This document shows positions 21,266 through 30,427 of a stretch of 64,000 nt of DNA, piece after piece. Below the pieces are notes generated by a model, which had not been told where the DNA came from, searched no databases, and saw only the letters and a list, made by a program, of their open reading frames with translations. Source of the stretch: Aureimonas sp. Leaf427 (GTDB lineage Bacteria > Pseudomonadota > Alphaproteobacteria > Rhizobiales > Rhizobiaceae). Location: positions 107,907 through 171,906 of the forward strand of contig NZ_LMQW01000007.1 of assembly GCF_001425485.1 (NCBI RefSeq), in the 5' to 3' direction. The position numbers and the translations under genes are program-made. Within the stretch, counting starts at the first letter, position 1. Each line of letters starts with the position of its first letter.

Positions 21266-22447
21266 ATGCTCGACGATCTCCGACGCCCTCTTGGCCGCGA
21301 TCTCACGCGGGCGCCCGCCCGGCGCAAAGGGCCGACCTCCCGCCAGATTCTCGGCGCGGGCGTCTTCGTCGCGCTTCTGGCAGGCTCAGCCGCGACCGTT
21401 CTCCTGCAGCCCGAATTCCGGCAGGGCGATCTCATCGCCGATCTCGCGGCGCAAAAGGCCGCAGCGGCCGCCAAGGCGGAGATCGCGGCCGCGCCGCTTC
21501 AGCCGCTGCCGCCGGCGACCCGCGTCGAGCGGGCGGCGCTTGCCGATCCCTCGCTGCCGACCGTCACCTATCCGCCGGGCACCGCGGGCCTTTCCGGTGC
21601 GGTGGTCGATGTCAGCGATCCCGGCTCGATCCGGCAGGCGCCGAGCTTCGCCGACCGGCCGGACGATGCGCTGATCGAGGTTTCCGACGACGGGCCCCTG
21701 CCGATCCGCGCGGCCGACGGGCGCCGGCCCTTCGACGTCTATTCCATGGCCCCGGCCAGCGAGGCCGGCGCGCGGATCGCGATCGTCGTCGGTGGGCTCG
21801 GCATCAGCCAGACCGGCACGCAGGCCGCGATCGAGGCTCTTCCGTCCGGCGTCACGCTCGGCTTCGCGCCCATGGGCAACAGTCTCGATCGCTGGATGAA
21901 GGAGGCGCGGCGGAGCGGCCACGAGCTGCTGCTGCAGGTCCCGATGGAGCCCTTCGGCTATCCCGCGACCTCGCCCGGCGACGACACGGTGACGACGGCC
22001 GAGATCTCCGCCGGCTATTTCGGCGCGCTGTCGCGTTCGCTGGGACGGCTCACCAACTATGTCGGCGTCGCCAATTTCATGGGCGCGCGGCTGACCGCCG
22101 ATCCCGCCGCCATGACCGCCTTCATGAGCGAGCTGTCGCGACGCGGCCTCATGTTCCTCGACGACGGCAGTTCCGTGCGCAGCGTCTCCGACAATGCCGC
22201 GCGCTCGGCCGGCACCGTCCATGCCCGCGCCGATGTCCTTCTCGACGGCGAGCAGGACGCGGGCTCGATCACAGCCAAGCTCGACACGCTCGAGCGCGCG
22301 GCGCGCGCCAACGGCACGGCGATCGGCACGGCCTCGGCCTTCGACGTCTCGGTCGCCACGATCTCGACCTGGGTCAAGGCCGCCGAGCAGCGCGGCATCA
22401 CGGTCGTTCCGATCTCCGCTCTCGCCTTCGATCCCGAAGCGCGCTGA
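21266..22447 (+). CDS. Divergent polysaccharide deacetylase (YibQ/DUF610)
   Basis: Protein of 393 residues with an N-terminal membrane anchor (about 30-50), a Pro/Ala-rich linker and a C-terminal divergent polysaccharide deacetylase domain beginning RIAIVVGGLGISQTGTQ. Most enzymes of this fold have Asp-Asp where this one has Gly-Gly (VVGGLG), so catalysis is doubtful. In E. coli yibQ directly follows envC, and here it follows envC-ctpA, so a role in envelope or septal peptidoglycan work is likely. The Asn-containing NYVGVANFMGARLT segment matches the family. Confidence 0.85.
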   Translation: MLDDLRRPLGRDLTRAPARRKGPTSRQILGAGVFVALLAGSAATVLLQPEFRQGDLIADLAAQKAAAAAKAEIAAAPLQPLPPATRVERAALADPSLPTVTYPPGTAGLSGAVVDVSDPGSIRQAPSFADRPDDALIEVSDDGPLPIRAADGRRPFDVYSMAPASEAGARIAIVVGGLGISQTGTQAAIEALPSGVTLGFAPMGNSLDRWMKEARRSGHELLLQVPMEPFGYPATSPGDDTVTTAEISAGYFGALSRSLGRLTNYVGVANFMGARLTADPAAMTAFMSELSRRGLMFLDDGSSVRSVSDNAARSAGTVHARADVLLDGEQDAGSITAKLDTLERAARANGTAIGTASAFDVSVATISTWVKAAEQRGITVVPISALAFDPEAR

Positions 22448-22534
22448 AGCCGATGGAAGCGACGGCGAAAGGCGTTCCGGCGCGCGGCGCTTTGCGATAG
22501 ACATCGGGCGACCGCCACAGCTTGGATGCGCCCC

Positions 22535-23053
22535 ATGACGAAGCCGATCGACTTCGAAGTCCTGCCCTACCGTCCCTGCGTCGGCATCATGGTGCTGAAC
22601 GCGAAGGGGCTCGTCTGGGTCGGCCGCCGCCTCGTGGGAGAGAAGGGCGAGATGGAGGGCGCAACTGCGCTCTGGCAGATGCCGCAGGGCGGGATCGACG
22701 AGGGCGAGGACCCGCTCGAGGCCGCGCGCCGCGAGCTCTACGAGGAGACCGGCATCCGCTCGGTCACGCTGCTCGGCGAAAGCCCCGACTGGATCACCTA
22801 CGACCTGCCGCCGCACCTCGTCGGCATCGCGCTGAAGGGACGGTTCCGCGGCCAGCGGCAGAAGTGGTTCGCCTTCCGCTTCGAGGGCGAGGAGAGCGAG
22901 GTCCAGATCGCCCCGCCGCCGGGCGGCCACAGCGCGGAGTTCGACGACTGGGGCTGGAAGCCGATGGACGAGGTCCTCGCCTCCGTCGTGCCCTTCAAGC
23001 GCGGGGTCTACGAGCAGGTCGTCGCCAACTTCCGCGCTCACGAACTCGTCTGA
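22535..23053 (+). CDS. rppH: RNA 5'-pyrophosphohydrolase
   Basis: Nudix hydrolase of 172 residues that removes pyrophosphate from mRNA 5' ends to start decay. The Nudix box [20 protein letters not shown] (residues about 52-71) is complete. The start [21 protein letters not shown] and the strand [15 protein letters not shown] are typical of alphaproteobacterial RppH. The ATG at 22535 (MTKPIDF) is chosen over one at 22526; neither has a strong Shine-Dalgarno site. Confidence 0.94.
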   Translation: MTKPIDFEVLPYRPCVGIMVLNAKGLVWVGRRLVGEKGEMEGATALWQMPQGGIDEGEDPLEAARRELYEETGIRSVTLLGESPDWITYDLPPHLVGIALKGRFRGQRQKWFAFRFEGEESEVQIAPPPGGHSAEFDDWGWKPMDEVLASVVPFKRGVYEQVVANFRAHELV

Positions 23054-23136
23054 GGCTTCGGACGGGCGCGGGCTTATCCCCGCGCCGTCCGCTCTCGCCA
23101 TACTCGCCGCCGGTTTGATCCGAACGGAGATGCGGC

Positions 23137-24507
23137 ATGAGCGAGACGACCCGATTGAAGCTGCCCTTCATCATGGCGGCGCAGGCGCAGAAGCATGTGA
23201 CGCACAACGAGGCGCTGCTGGCCGCGGATGCGCTGGTCCATCTCGGCGTGGCGACGCGCCAGCTGGCATCCCCGCCGCCGGCCCCCGCGGAAGGCGCGCG
23301 CTATCTCGTCGCGGCCCATCCCAGCGGCGACTTTCTCGGCCGGGCCGGCGCGATCGCGGCCTTCGACGGCGGGGCCTGGCGCTTTCACGCGCCGGACGAG
23401 GGATGGCGCTGCTGGGTCGCCGACGAGGGGCGGCTTCTCGTCCACACCGGCGGCGCCTGGACGCCGATCAACCTCGATGCCGACTCCGAGGTCCAGGTGG
23501 CGGCCCTCGGAGTCGGAACGGCGCCGGACGCTGCGAACCGGCTGGCCGTCAAATCGGACGCCGTGCTTCTCTCTCATGACGACGTGACGCCGGGGACTGG
23601 CCATCTGCGGGTCACGCTCAACAAGAGCGCATCCGCGCGCGATGGGGGGATCGCCTTCCAGACCGGCTATTCCACCCGCGCGCTTCTCGGCACCTTCGGC
23701 TCCGATGCCTTCACGCTGCGGGTCTCGCCGGACGGCAGCGCCTATTCGCCGGTTCTGGCAGCCGATCCCGGCGGCAAGGTCGCGCTGAGAGGAGCGGTCG
23801 ACACCGCCCTGGCGCAGCCTATCCAGCTGAACGGGCAGGTGCGCGTGTCGGCGGACCGGATGACGGTGGAGGCCGCTTCGGCCGTCGGCGTCGGCCTGCA
23901 TCTTTCCAACACGCAGAGCGGGGCGCATGGCGGCTATCTCCTCTCGGCGTCCGGCGCGGGTGCCTTCTCCATTGCCGATCAGACCAGCGGAGCGCGGCTC
24001 GTCGTCGGCCCCACCGGCAACATCCTGCCCGGTGCCGACAACGCCGTGACGCTCGGCGAGGCCGGAAAGCGCTTCTCGGCGGTCTATGCGACGACCGGGA
24101 CGATCCAGACCTCCGACCGGCGGGACAAGGTGGACGTCGCGCCTGTCGGGCCCAAGCTGGCTCTGGCGCTTCTCGATGCGATCGAGCCGGTCACGTTCCG
24201 CTGGAGGGAGCCGGAGGAGAGGGATGACCGTGGCGGACGGGGCGAGGGGGACGAGGCAAAGGTCGTGACGGCGCCCCATGCGGCCGGGCGCCATGCTGGC
24301 TTCCTAGCGCAGGAGGTGCGCGCCGCGCTCGATGCGGCTGGGACTGAACTCGGCGTCTGGGGACTGGACGACGGGGCCGATGCGGCAAGTCGGCAGTGGC
24401 TGCGACCGGATCAGATGATCCCGCTCCTGTGGGAGGCCCTGCGGGAGACGAGGCGGGAGCTTGCGGCGTTGAAGGCCGGTGGAGCCGAGCAGGCGCCGGC
24501 ACTCTGA
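23137..24507 (+). CDS. DUF2793 / S74 tail-fibre-like protein
   Basis: Phage- or gene-transfer-agent-derived protein of 456 residues. The N-terminus (LKLPFIMAAQAQKHVTHNEA) is the DUF2793 domain found in tail-associated proteins of alphaproteobacterial GTAs. The middle is strand-rich and repetitive, like a fibre. The C-terminus (SDRRDKVDVAPVGPKLALAL, then GFLAQEVRAALDAAG) is a peptidase S74 intramolecular chaperone, which cleaves itself off after trimerisation in phage fibres. No other phage gene is nearby, so it is an orphan or a host-adopted fibre. It converges with atpC. Confidence 0.82.
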   Translation: MSETTRLKLPFIMAAQAQKHVTHNEALLAADALVHLGVATRQLASPPPAPAEGARYLVAAHPSGDFLGRAGAIAAFDGGAWRFHAPDEGWRCWVADEGRLLVHTGGAWTPINLDADSEVQVAALGVGTAPDAANRLAVKSDAVLLSHDDVTPGTGHLRVTLNKSASARDGGIAFQTGYSTRALLGTFGSDAFTLRVSPDGSAYSPVLAADPGGKVALRGAVDTALAQPIQLNGQVRVSADRMTVEAASAVGVGLHLSNTQSGAHGGYLLSASGAGAFSIADQTSGARLVVGPTGNILPGADNAVTLGEAGKRFSAVYATTGTIQTSDRRDKVDVAPVGPKLALALLDAIEPVTFRWREPEERDDRGGRGEGDEAKVVTAPHAAGRHAGFLAQEVRAALDAAGTELGVWGLDDGADAASRQWLRPDQMIPLLWEALRETRRELAALKAGGAEQAPAL

Positions 24508-24548
24508 TACCGATATGCGGCGGGGGATCACACTTCGGCGCACGAACG

Positions 24549-24576
24549 AAAACGGCCGCCCGGGAAGGGGCGGCCG
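24549..24576 (-). terminator. Terminator of the atp operon
   Basis: CGGCCGCCC pairs with GGGCGGCCG (9 bp, loop of six). On the minus strand it is followed by TTTTCG, as needed after atpC. It also faces the DUF2793 gene. Confidence 0.7.
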
Positions 24577-24607
24577 CTCGTCGATCCGTCTTGAAATGCC
24601 TGCGATC

Positions 24608-25012
24608 TCAGAGACCGACGGCGGCCCGGGAATCGCGCAGCTCGGCGAGAAGGTTTTCCGCGCGCGTCTTGCTCTCGGGCGTCTTGGCGTCCGTCACGTC
24701 CTCTTCCGCGTCGCGGATCTGGGCGTCGAGGTCGGCGGCGTTCAGCTCCTCGACCGGAACGGCGCGCTCGGCGAGCAGCGTGAAGCCGGCATTGGAGACG
24801 TCGGCGAAACCGCCGCGAACGAAGAAGCGACGCTCCTGGCCGCTGGCGAGCGTGGCGACCACGACGCCGGCCTTCAGCGTCGTCATGAGCGGCGCGTGGC
24901 GCGCCATGACGGTCATGTAGCCTTCGGTGCCGGGCGCCAGCACCGCCGTCACGGCCTCGGAAACGAGGAGCCGCTCGGGCGACACGAGTTCGAACTGGAA
25001 GCTCTCAGCCAT
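24608..25012 (-). CDS. atpC: ATP synthase F1 epsilon subunit
   Basis: Epsilon subunit of 134 residues linking rotor and catalytic head. The N-terminal beta sandwich (FQFELVSPERLLVSEAVTAV, GTEGYMTVMARHAPLMTTLK) is followed by a helical C-terminal part. Last gene of the atp operon. Its start overlaps the small Cys-rich gene by eight bases. Confidence 0.96.
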   Translation of the reverse strand: MAESFQFELVSPERLLVSEAVTAVLAPGTEGYMTVMARHAPLMTTLKAGVVVATLASGQERRFFVRGGFADVSNAGFTLLAERAVPVEELNAADLDAQIRDAEEDVTDAKTPESKTRAENLLAELRDSRAAVGL

Positions 25013-25205
25013 GGTGGGTCGACCCGTTTCGTGCGGCCTCGAAATGCTCGACGGCCGTCTGGAACTTGTCGCGGCAGCCGGGATTGCAGAACCCCACCAC
25101 CGCGCCGTTGTAGAGCGTCAGGGAGTCCGGCGAAACCGGCTTCCCCGACCAAGGGCATGTGTCGTTGACGGCATCCTCGAAGCGAAGCGCGCCGTCCCCG
25201 TTCAT
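25005..25205 (-). CDS. Small Cys-rich protein between atpD and atpC
   Basis: Protein of 66 residues with a CPWSGKPV motif near residue 17 and GFCNPGCRDKF near residue 38. The three Cys and the spacing resemble a YHS/TRASH-type metal-binding knuckle. It begins two bases after the atpD stop and overlaps atpC by eight bases, so it is made with ATP synthase. No membrane segment. A metal-related role is an inference from the Cys pattern; I know of no assigned function. Confidence 0.8.
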   Translation of the reverse strand: MNGDGALRFEDAVNDTCPWSGKPVSPDSLTLYNGAVVGFCNPGCRDKFQTAVEHFEAARNGSTHHG

Positions 25206-25207
25206 GC

Positions 25208-26683
<1,476 letters not shown>

Positions 26684-27559
26684 TCAGAGCGCCTCGGCGC
26701 CTGCGATGATTTCGATGAGTTCGGTGGTGATCTGCGCCTGACGCTGCCGGTTGTAGGAGATCGACAGCTTCTTGATCATGTCGCCGGCATTGCGCGTGGC
26801 GTTGTCCATGGCGCTCATGCGGGCGCCCTGTTCGGAAGCCGCGTTCTCGAGAAGCGCGCGGAAGACCTGGATCTTGATGTTCCGGGGGATGAGATCGGCG
26901 AGGATCTCGGCCGGGTCGGGCTCGTATTCGTAGACCGCGCCGCCTTCGGAAGCCGCTGCGCCCGCGCCCTCGATCGAGGAGGGAATGATCTGCCGGGCGG
27001 TCGGGATCTGCGTGATCACGTTCCGGAATTCGGAGAAGAAGATCGTGGCGACGTCGAACTCGCCAGCCTCGAACATCGAAATGACCTTCGAGCCGATCTC
27101 GTCGGCGTTGACGAAGCCGATCTTCTTCACGTCGCGAAGCTCGCGGCGCTCGACGATCCGGTCGCCGAGATCGCGGCGCATCATGTCCGTGCCCTTGCGG
27201 CCGACGGACATGATCTTGACCGTCTTGCCGGAGGCAACGAGCTTGCGGGCATGTTCGCGCACCAGACGCACGATCTGCGCGTTGAAGCCGCCGGCGAGGC
27301 CGCGGTCGGACGAGAAGACGACGAGCAGATGCACGTCGTCCTTGCCGGTTCCGGTCATGAGAGCAGGCGCATCGCCCTCCATCGCACCGGCGATGTTGGC
27401 GAGAACCGCGGCCATGCGCTCCGAATAGGGGCGTGCGGCCTCGGCTGCTTCCTGGGCGCGACGGAGCTTGGCCGCCGCGACCATCTGCATGGCCTTGGTG
27501 ATCTTCTGCGTCGCCTTGACGGAGGCGATGCGGTTTCTGAGATCCTTAAGCGAAGCCAT
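26684..27559 (-). CDS. atpG: ATP synthase F1 gamma subunit
   Basis: Central rotor shaft, 291 residues. The N-terminus [20 protein letters not shown] and C-terminus [19 protein letters not shown] are the two ends of the coiled coil and are highly conserved. The middle contains [10 protein letters not shown]. Lies 47 bases after atpA in the operon. Confidence 0.98.
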   Translation of the reverse strand: MASLKDLRNRIASVKATQKITKAMQMVAAAKLRRAQEAAEAARPYSERMAAVLANIAGAMEGDAPALMTGTGKDDVHLLVVFSSDRGLAGGFNAQIVRLVREHARKLVASGKTVKIMSVGRKGTDMMRRDLGDRIVERRELRDVKKIGFVNADEIGSKVISMFEAGEFDVATIFFSEFRNVITQIPTARQIIPSSIEGAGAAASEGGAVYEYEPDPAEILADLIPRNIKIQVFRALLENAASEQGARMSAMDNATRNAGDMIKKLSISYNRQRQAQITTELIEIIAGAEAL

Positions 27560-27606
27560 AGGGCCGCATCATCTCCGGCAATAGTGTCGTGAGCCGCGAG
27601 GCGGGT

Positions 27607-29136
27607 TCAGGCGAAGGACTTGGCGAAGCTGTCGAGAGCCGACTTGAGCTTGGCGCGGCTGTCGTCCGAGAGAGCCTTCTCGCGGGCGATCGTCTCCAGA
27701 AGATCCTTGTGCTCGGTGCGGAGCGAGGACAGGAGCCCCTGCTCGAACGGTCCGACGTCGGAGACCTTCAGCTTGTCGAGATAGCCCTGCGTTCCCGCGA
27801 AGATGACCGCGACCTGCTCTTCCGTCTTCAGCGGCGAGAACTGCGGCTGCTTCAGGAGTTCGGTCAGGCGCGCGCCGCGGTTGAGGAGACGCTGGGTCGA
27901 GGCGTCGAGATCGGAGCCGAACTGCGCGAAGGCGGCCATCTCGCGATACTGGGCGAGCTCGCCCTTGATCGAGCCGGCGACCTGCTTCATCGCCTTGATC
28001 TGCGCGGCCGAGCCGACGCGGCTGACCGAGAGGCCGACGTTCACCGCCGGGCGGATGCCCTGGTAGAAGAGGTTGGTCTCGAGGAAGATCTGGCCGTCGG
28101 TGATCGAGATCACGTTGGTCGGGATGTAGGCGGACACGTCGTTCGCCTGCGTCTCGATGACGGGAAGCGCGGTCAGCGAGCCGGCGCCGAGCGAGTCGTT
28201 CAGCTTGGCGGCGCGCTCGAGGAGACGCGAGTGCAGGTAGAAGACGTCGCCGGGATAGGCTTCGCGGCCCGGCGGACGGCGCAGGAGAAGCGACATCTGG
28301 CGGTAGGAGACGGCCTGCTTGGACAGATCGTCATAGGCGATCACGGCGTGCATGCCGTTGTCGCGGAAGTACTCGCCCATGGCGCAGCCGGCGAAGGGCG
28401 CGATGTACTGCATCGGCGCGGGGTCCGAGGCGGTGGCGGCGACGACGATGGAATACTGCATCGCGCCGCGCTCTTCGAGTGTGCGGACGAACTGCGCGAC
28501 GGTCGAGCGCTTCTGCCCGATCGCAACGTAGACGCAGTAGAGCTTTTCCTTGTCGTTGCCCGCGTCGTGCGCCGGCTTCTGATTGAGGAACGTGTCGAGC
28601 AGGATGGCGGTCTTGCCGGTCTGGCGATCGCCGATGACCAGCTCGCGCTGGCCGCGGCCGATCGGGATCAGCGCGTCGATGGCCTTGATGCCCGTGGACA
28701 TCGGCTCGTGCACGGACTTGCGCGGGATGATGCCGGGCGCCTTGACGTCGACGCGGCGGCGCACGGCGTTCTCGATCGGACCCTTGCCGTCGATCGGATT
28801 GCCGAGACCGTCGACCACGCGGCCGAGCAGGCCCATGCCGACCGGCACGTCCACGATCGAGCCCGTGCGCTTGACGGTGTCGCCTTCCTTGATGTCGCGG
28901 TCGGAGCCGAAGATGACGACGCCGACATTGTCCGACTCGAGGTTCAGCGCCATGCCGCGGATGCCGCCGGGGAACTCGACCATCTCGCCGGCCTGGCAGT
29001 TGTCGAGGCCGTAGACGCGCGCGATGCCGTCACCGACCGAGAGCACCTGTCCGACCTCGGAAACTTCGGCCTCGTTGCCGAAGTTCTTGATCTGGTTCTT
29101 CAGAATTGCGGAAATTTCCGCGGCCCGGATGTCCAT
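27607..29136 (-). CDS. atpA: ATP synthase F1 alpha subunit
   Basis: Regulatory nucleotide-binding subunit, 509 residues, standard length. Start [20 protein letters not shown]-loop GDRQTGKTA near residue 169; [20 protein letters not shown] near 290. Its ATG overlaps the atpH stop by one base (TGATG). Confidence 0.98.
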   Translation of the reverse strand: MDIRAAEISAILKNQIKNFGNEAEVSEVGQVLSVGDGIARVYGLDNCQAGEMVEFPGGIRGMALNLESDNVGVVIFGSDRDIKEGDTVKRTGSIVDVPVGMGLLGRVVDGLGNPIDGKGPIENAVRRRVDVKAPGIIPRKSVHEPMSTGIKAIDALIPIGRGQRELVIGDRQTGKTAILLDTFLNQKPAHDAGNDKEKLYCVYVAIGQKRSTVAQFVRTLEERGAMQYSIVVAATASDPAPMQYIAPFAGCAMGEYFRDNGMHAVIAYDDLSKQAVSYRQMSLLLRRPPGREAYPGDVFYLHSRLLERAAKLNDSLGAGSLTALPVIETQANDVSAYIPTNVISITDGQIFLETNLFYQGIRPAVNVGLSVSRVGSAAQIKAMKQVAGSIKGELAQYREMAAFAQFGSDLDASTQRLLNRGARLTELLKQPQFSPLKTEEQVAVIFAGTQGYLDKLKVSDVGPFEQGLLSSLRTEHKDLLETIAREKALSDDSRAKLKSALDSFAKSFA

Positions 29137-29696
29137 CAGCCGACCTCTTTCAGCGCAAGCTTGAGCGAATTCAGTTTTGTGCGGAGCGACGTGTCGATCT
29201 GGCGCGAGCCGATCTTGACGACGAGACCGCCGAGAATGGAGGGATCGACGCTTTCGTGCATCGTCACGGACTTGCCGGCATAGGCGCCGAGCGCCTCGCG
29301 CAATTCCGTCCGCTGCGCGTCGTTCAGCGCCTGGGCGCTCGTCACGTCGGCCTGGATCTCGCCGCGATGGGCCGATGCCATGGCCTTGAAGGAGCGGATC
29401 ATCGCCGGCAGCGCGAAGAGGCGCCGATTGGCTGCGATCACCTTCAGGAAATTGCCGGTGAGGGCGCCCGGCCGCGTCTCCGCCACGACGCCGGTGATGG
29501 CGGCGAGCTGCTCCTCGGAGGTGAAGGAGGGACTGAGGACGAGGCGCCGGAAATCGGCATTGTCTTCGATAAGGCCCCCGAACGCGGCGAGTTCGGATTC
29601 GACGGCGTCGACCGAACCCTCATCGCGTGCGAGTTCGAACAGGGACAGAGCGTAGCGTTCTGCGACTCCCGAGACGGGAGAGGATGATGTTGCCAC
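29136..29696 (-). CDS. atpH: ATP synthase F1 delta subunit
   Basis: Stator subunit joining F1 to the b subunits, 186 residues. I use the GTG at 29696 ([20 protein letters not shown]), since homologues begin shortly before [12 protein letters not shown] at 29732 would add 12 charged residues. First gene of the operon atpHAGDC. F0 genes are not in the window, as usual in alphaproteobacteria, where they are encoded elsewhere. Confidence 0.95.
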   Translation of the reverse strand: MATSSSPVSGVAERYALSLFELARDEGSVDAVESELAAFGGLIEDNADFRRLVLSPSFTSEEQLAAITGVVAETRPGALTGNFLKVIAANRRLFALPAMIRSFKAMASAHRGEIQADVTSAQALNDAQRTELREALGAYAGKSVTMHESVDPSILGGLVVKIGSRQIDTSLRTKLNSLKLALKEVG

Positions 29697-29796
29697 GGAC
29701 GACCGCTTCTCTCTTCCTTGATGGTCAAGCACCCGGTCCGTCCCCTTGTGGGTCGTGCCAACGCCTTGAAGCCGTTCAGATTATTTTCCGCTGGAC

Positions 29797-29826
29797 CCTC
29801 TCGGTCGAGAGGCTCTCGAGCGAGAG
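29797..29826 (-). ncRNA. Tandem hairpins at 5' end of atp mRNA
   Basis: Two back-to-back perfect hairpins: CCTCTCG-GT-CGAGAGG and CTCTCG-AG-CGAGAG, with no base between them. They lie just downstream of the predicted atp promoter and about 100 bases before atpH, so they would form at the very start of the transcript. Possible roles are mRNA stabilisation or a regulatory leader; none is recognised. Confidence 0.4.
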
Positions 29827-29834
29827 GCAAGGTC

Positions 29835-29863
29835 CCTCTAGCATAGCGGTTTCCCCGCCACAA
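29835..29863 (-). promoter_or_regulatory. Putative promoter of the atp operon
   Basis: On the minus strand, TTGTGG and TAGAGG separated by 17 bases. The -35 fits moderately and the -10 weakly. Position, about 140 bases upstream of atpH, is suitable. Confidence 0.35.
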
Positions 29864-29916
29864 CGCCGGATGGGAAAGGATTTCGCCTCGGTCTCGCCGT
29901 TTTTGCCGGTCGCCGT

Positions 29917-30312
29917 TCAGGAATGGACCATGCCGAAGCCGCTGGCGAGCGATGCGGCCGCGATGGCGAGGCTGAGAAAGAGCAGAACCGTGTTCGCCCA
30001 GCGCGACACGCCGTCCGACAGAAGCGCGACGAGGCGGCCGAAGGTGGCGAAGGTCCAGGCGCCGCCGAGCAGAAGCTGGATGTTCTGCTGGTCGAAGAGA
30101 AGCAGCGAGAGGAGCCCGATCCCGACATAGAAGCCGCCGAGCGTGGCGCGCATTTCGGCGACGCCCTGCGGCTGCTGGTTCATCGCGTGGATCGTGAAGG
30201 CCCGCAGCATGAGGCGCGGCGTGAACATGGCGAAGAGGCCGAAGAGAAGCGTCGCGGCCGCCGCCGAGAAGGGCAGGAGCTCGGCGGTCGTCTGGGGGAG
30301 CTGGATCTCCAT
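29917..30312 (-). CDS. DUF4345-like membrane protein
   Basis: Protein of 131 residues with four hydrophobic helices, starting MEIQLPQTTAELLPF. The GGFYVGIGLLSLLLF segment and overall four-helix layout fit the DUF4345 group, whose function is unknown. The ATG at 30312 has GAGAGACG upstream; a longer in-frame reading from 30381 lacks support. Same strand as priA, which ends 115 bases upstream. Confidence 0.7.
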   Translation of the reverse strand: MEIQLPQTTAELLPFSAAAATLLFGLFAMFTPRLMLRAFTIHAMNQQPQGVAEMRATLGGFYVGIGLLSLLLFDQQNIQLLLGGAWTFATFGRLVALLSDGVSRWANTVLLFLSLAIAAASLASGFGMVHS

Positions 30313-30427
30313 CGGGCGTCTCTCGTCCTTCGCGGTCCTCGTCGACGCGCAGCCGGTATCACAGGCCCGCCCGGATATCACTTCATGTTCGGCAGATTCG
30401 GCGGCGTGTCACCCGCGCGGTATCGCG

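Noticed and set aside
23137..24507. A prophage or GTA cluster
   Set aside because: Only one tail-fibre-like gene is present; capsid, terminase, portal and integrase genes are absent on both sides.
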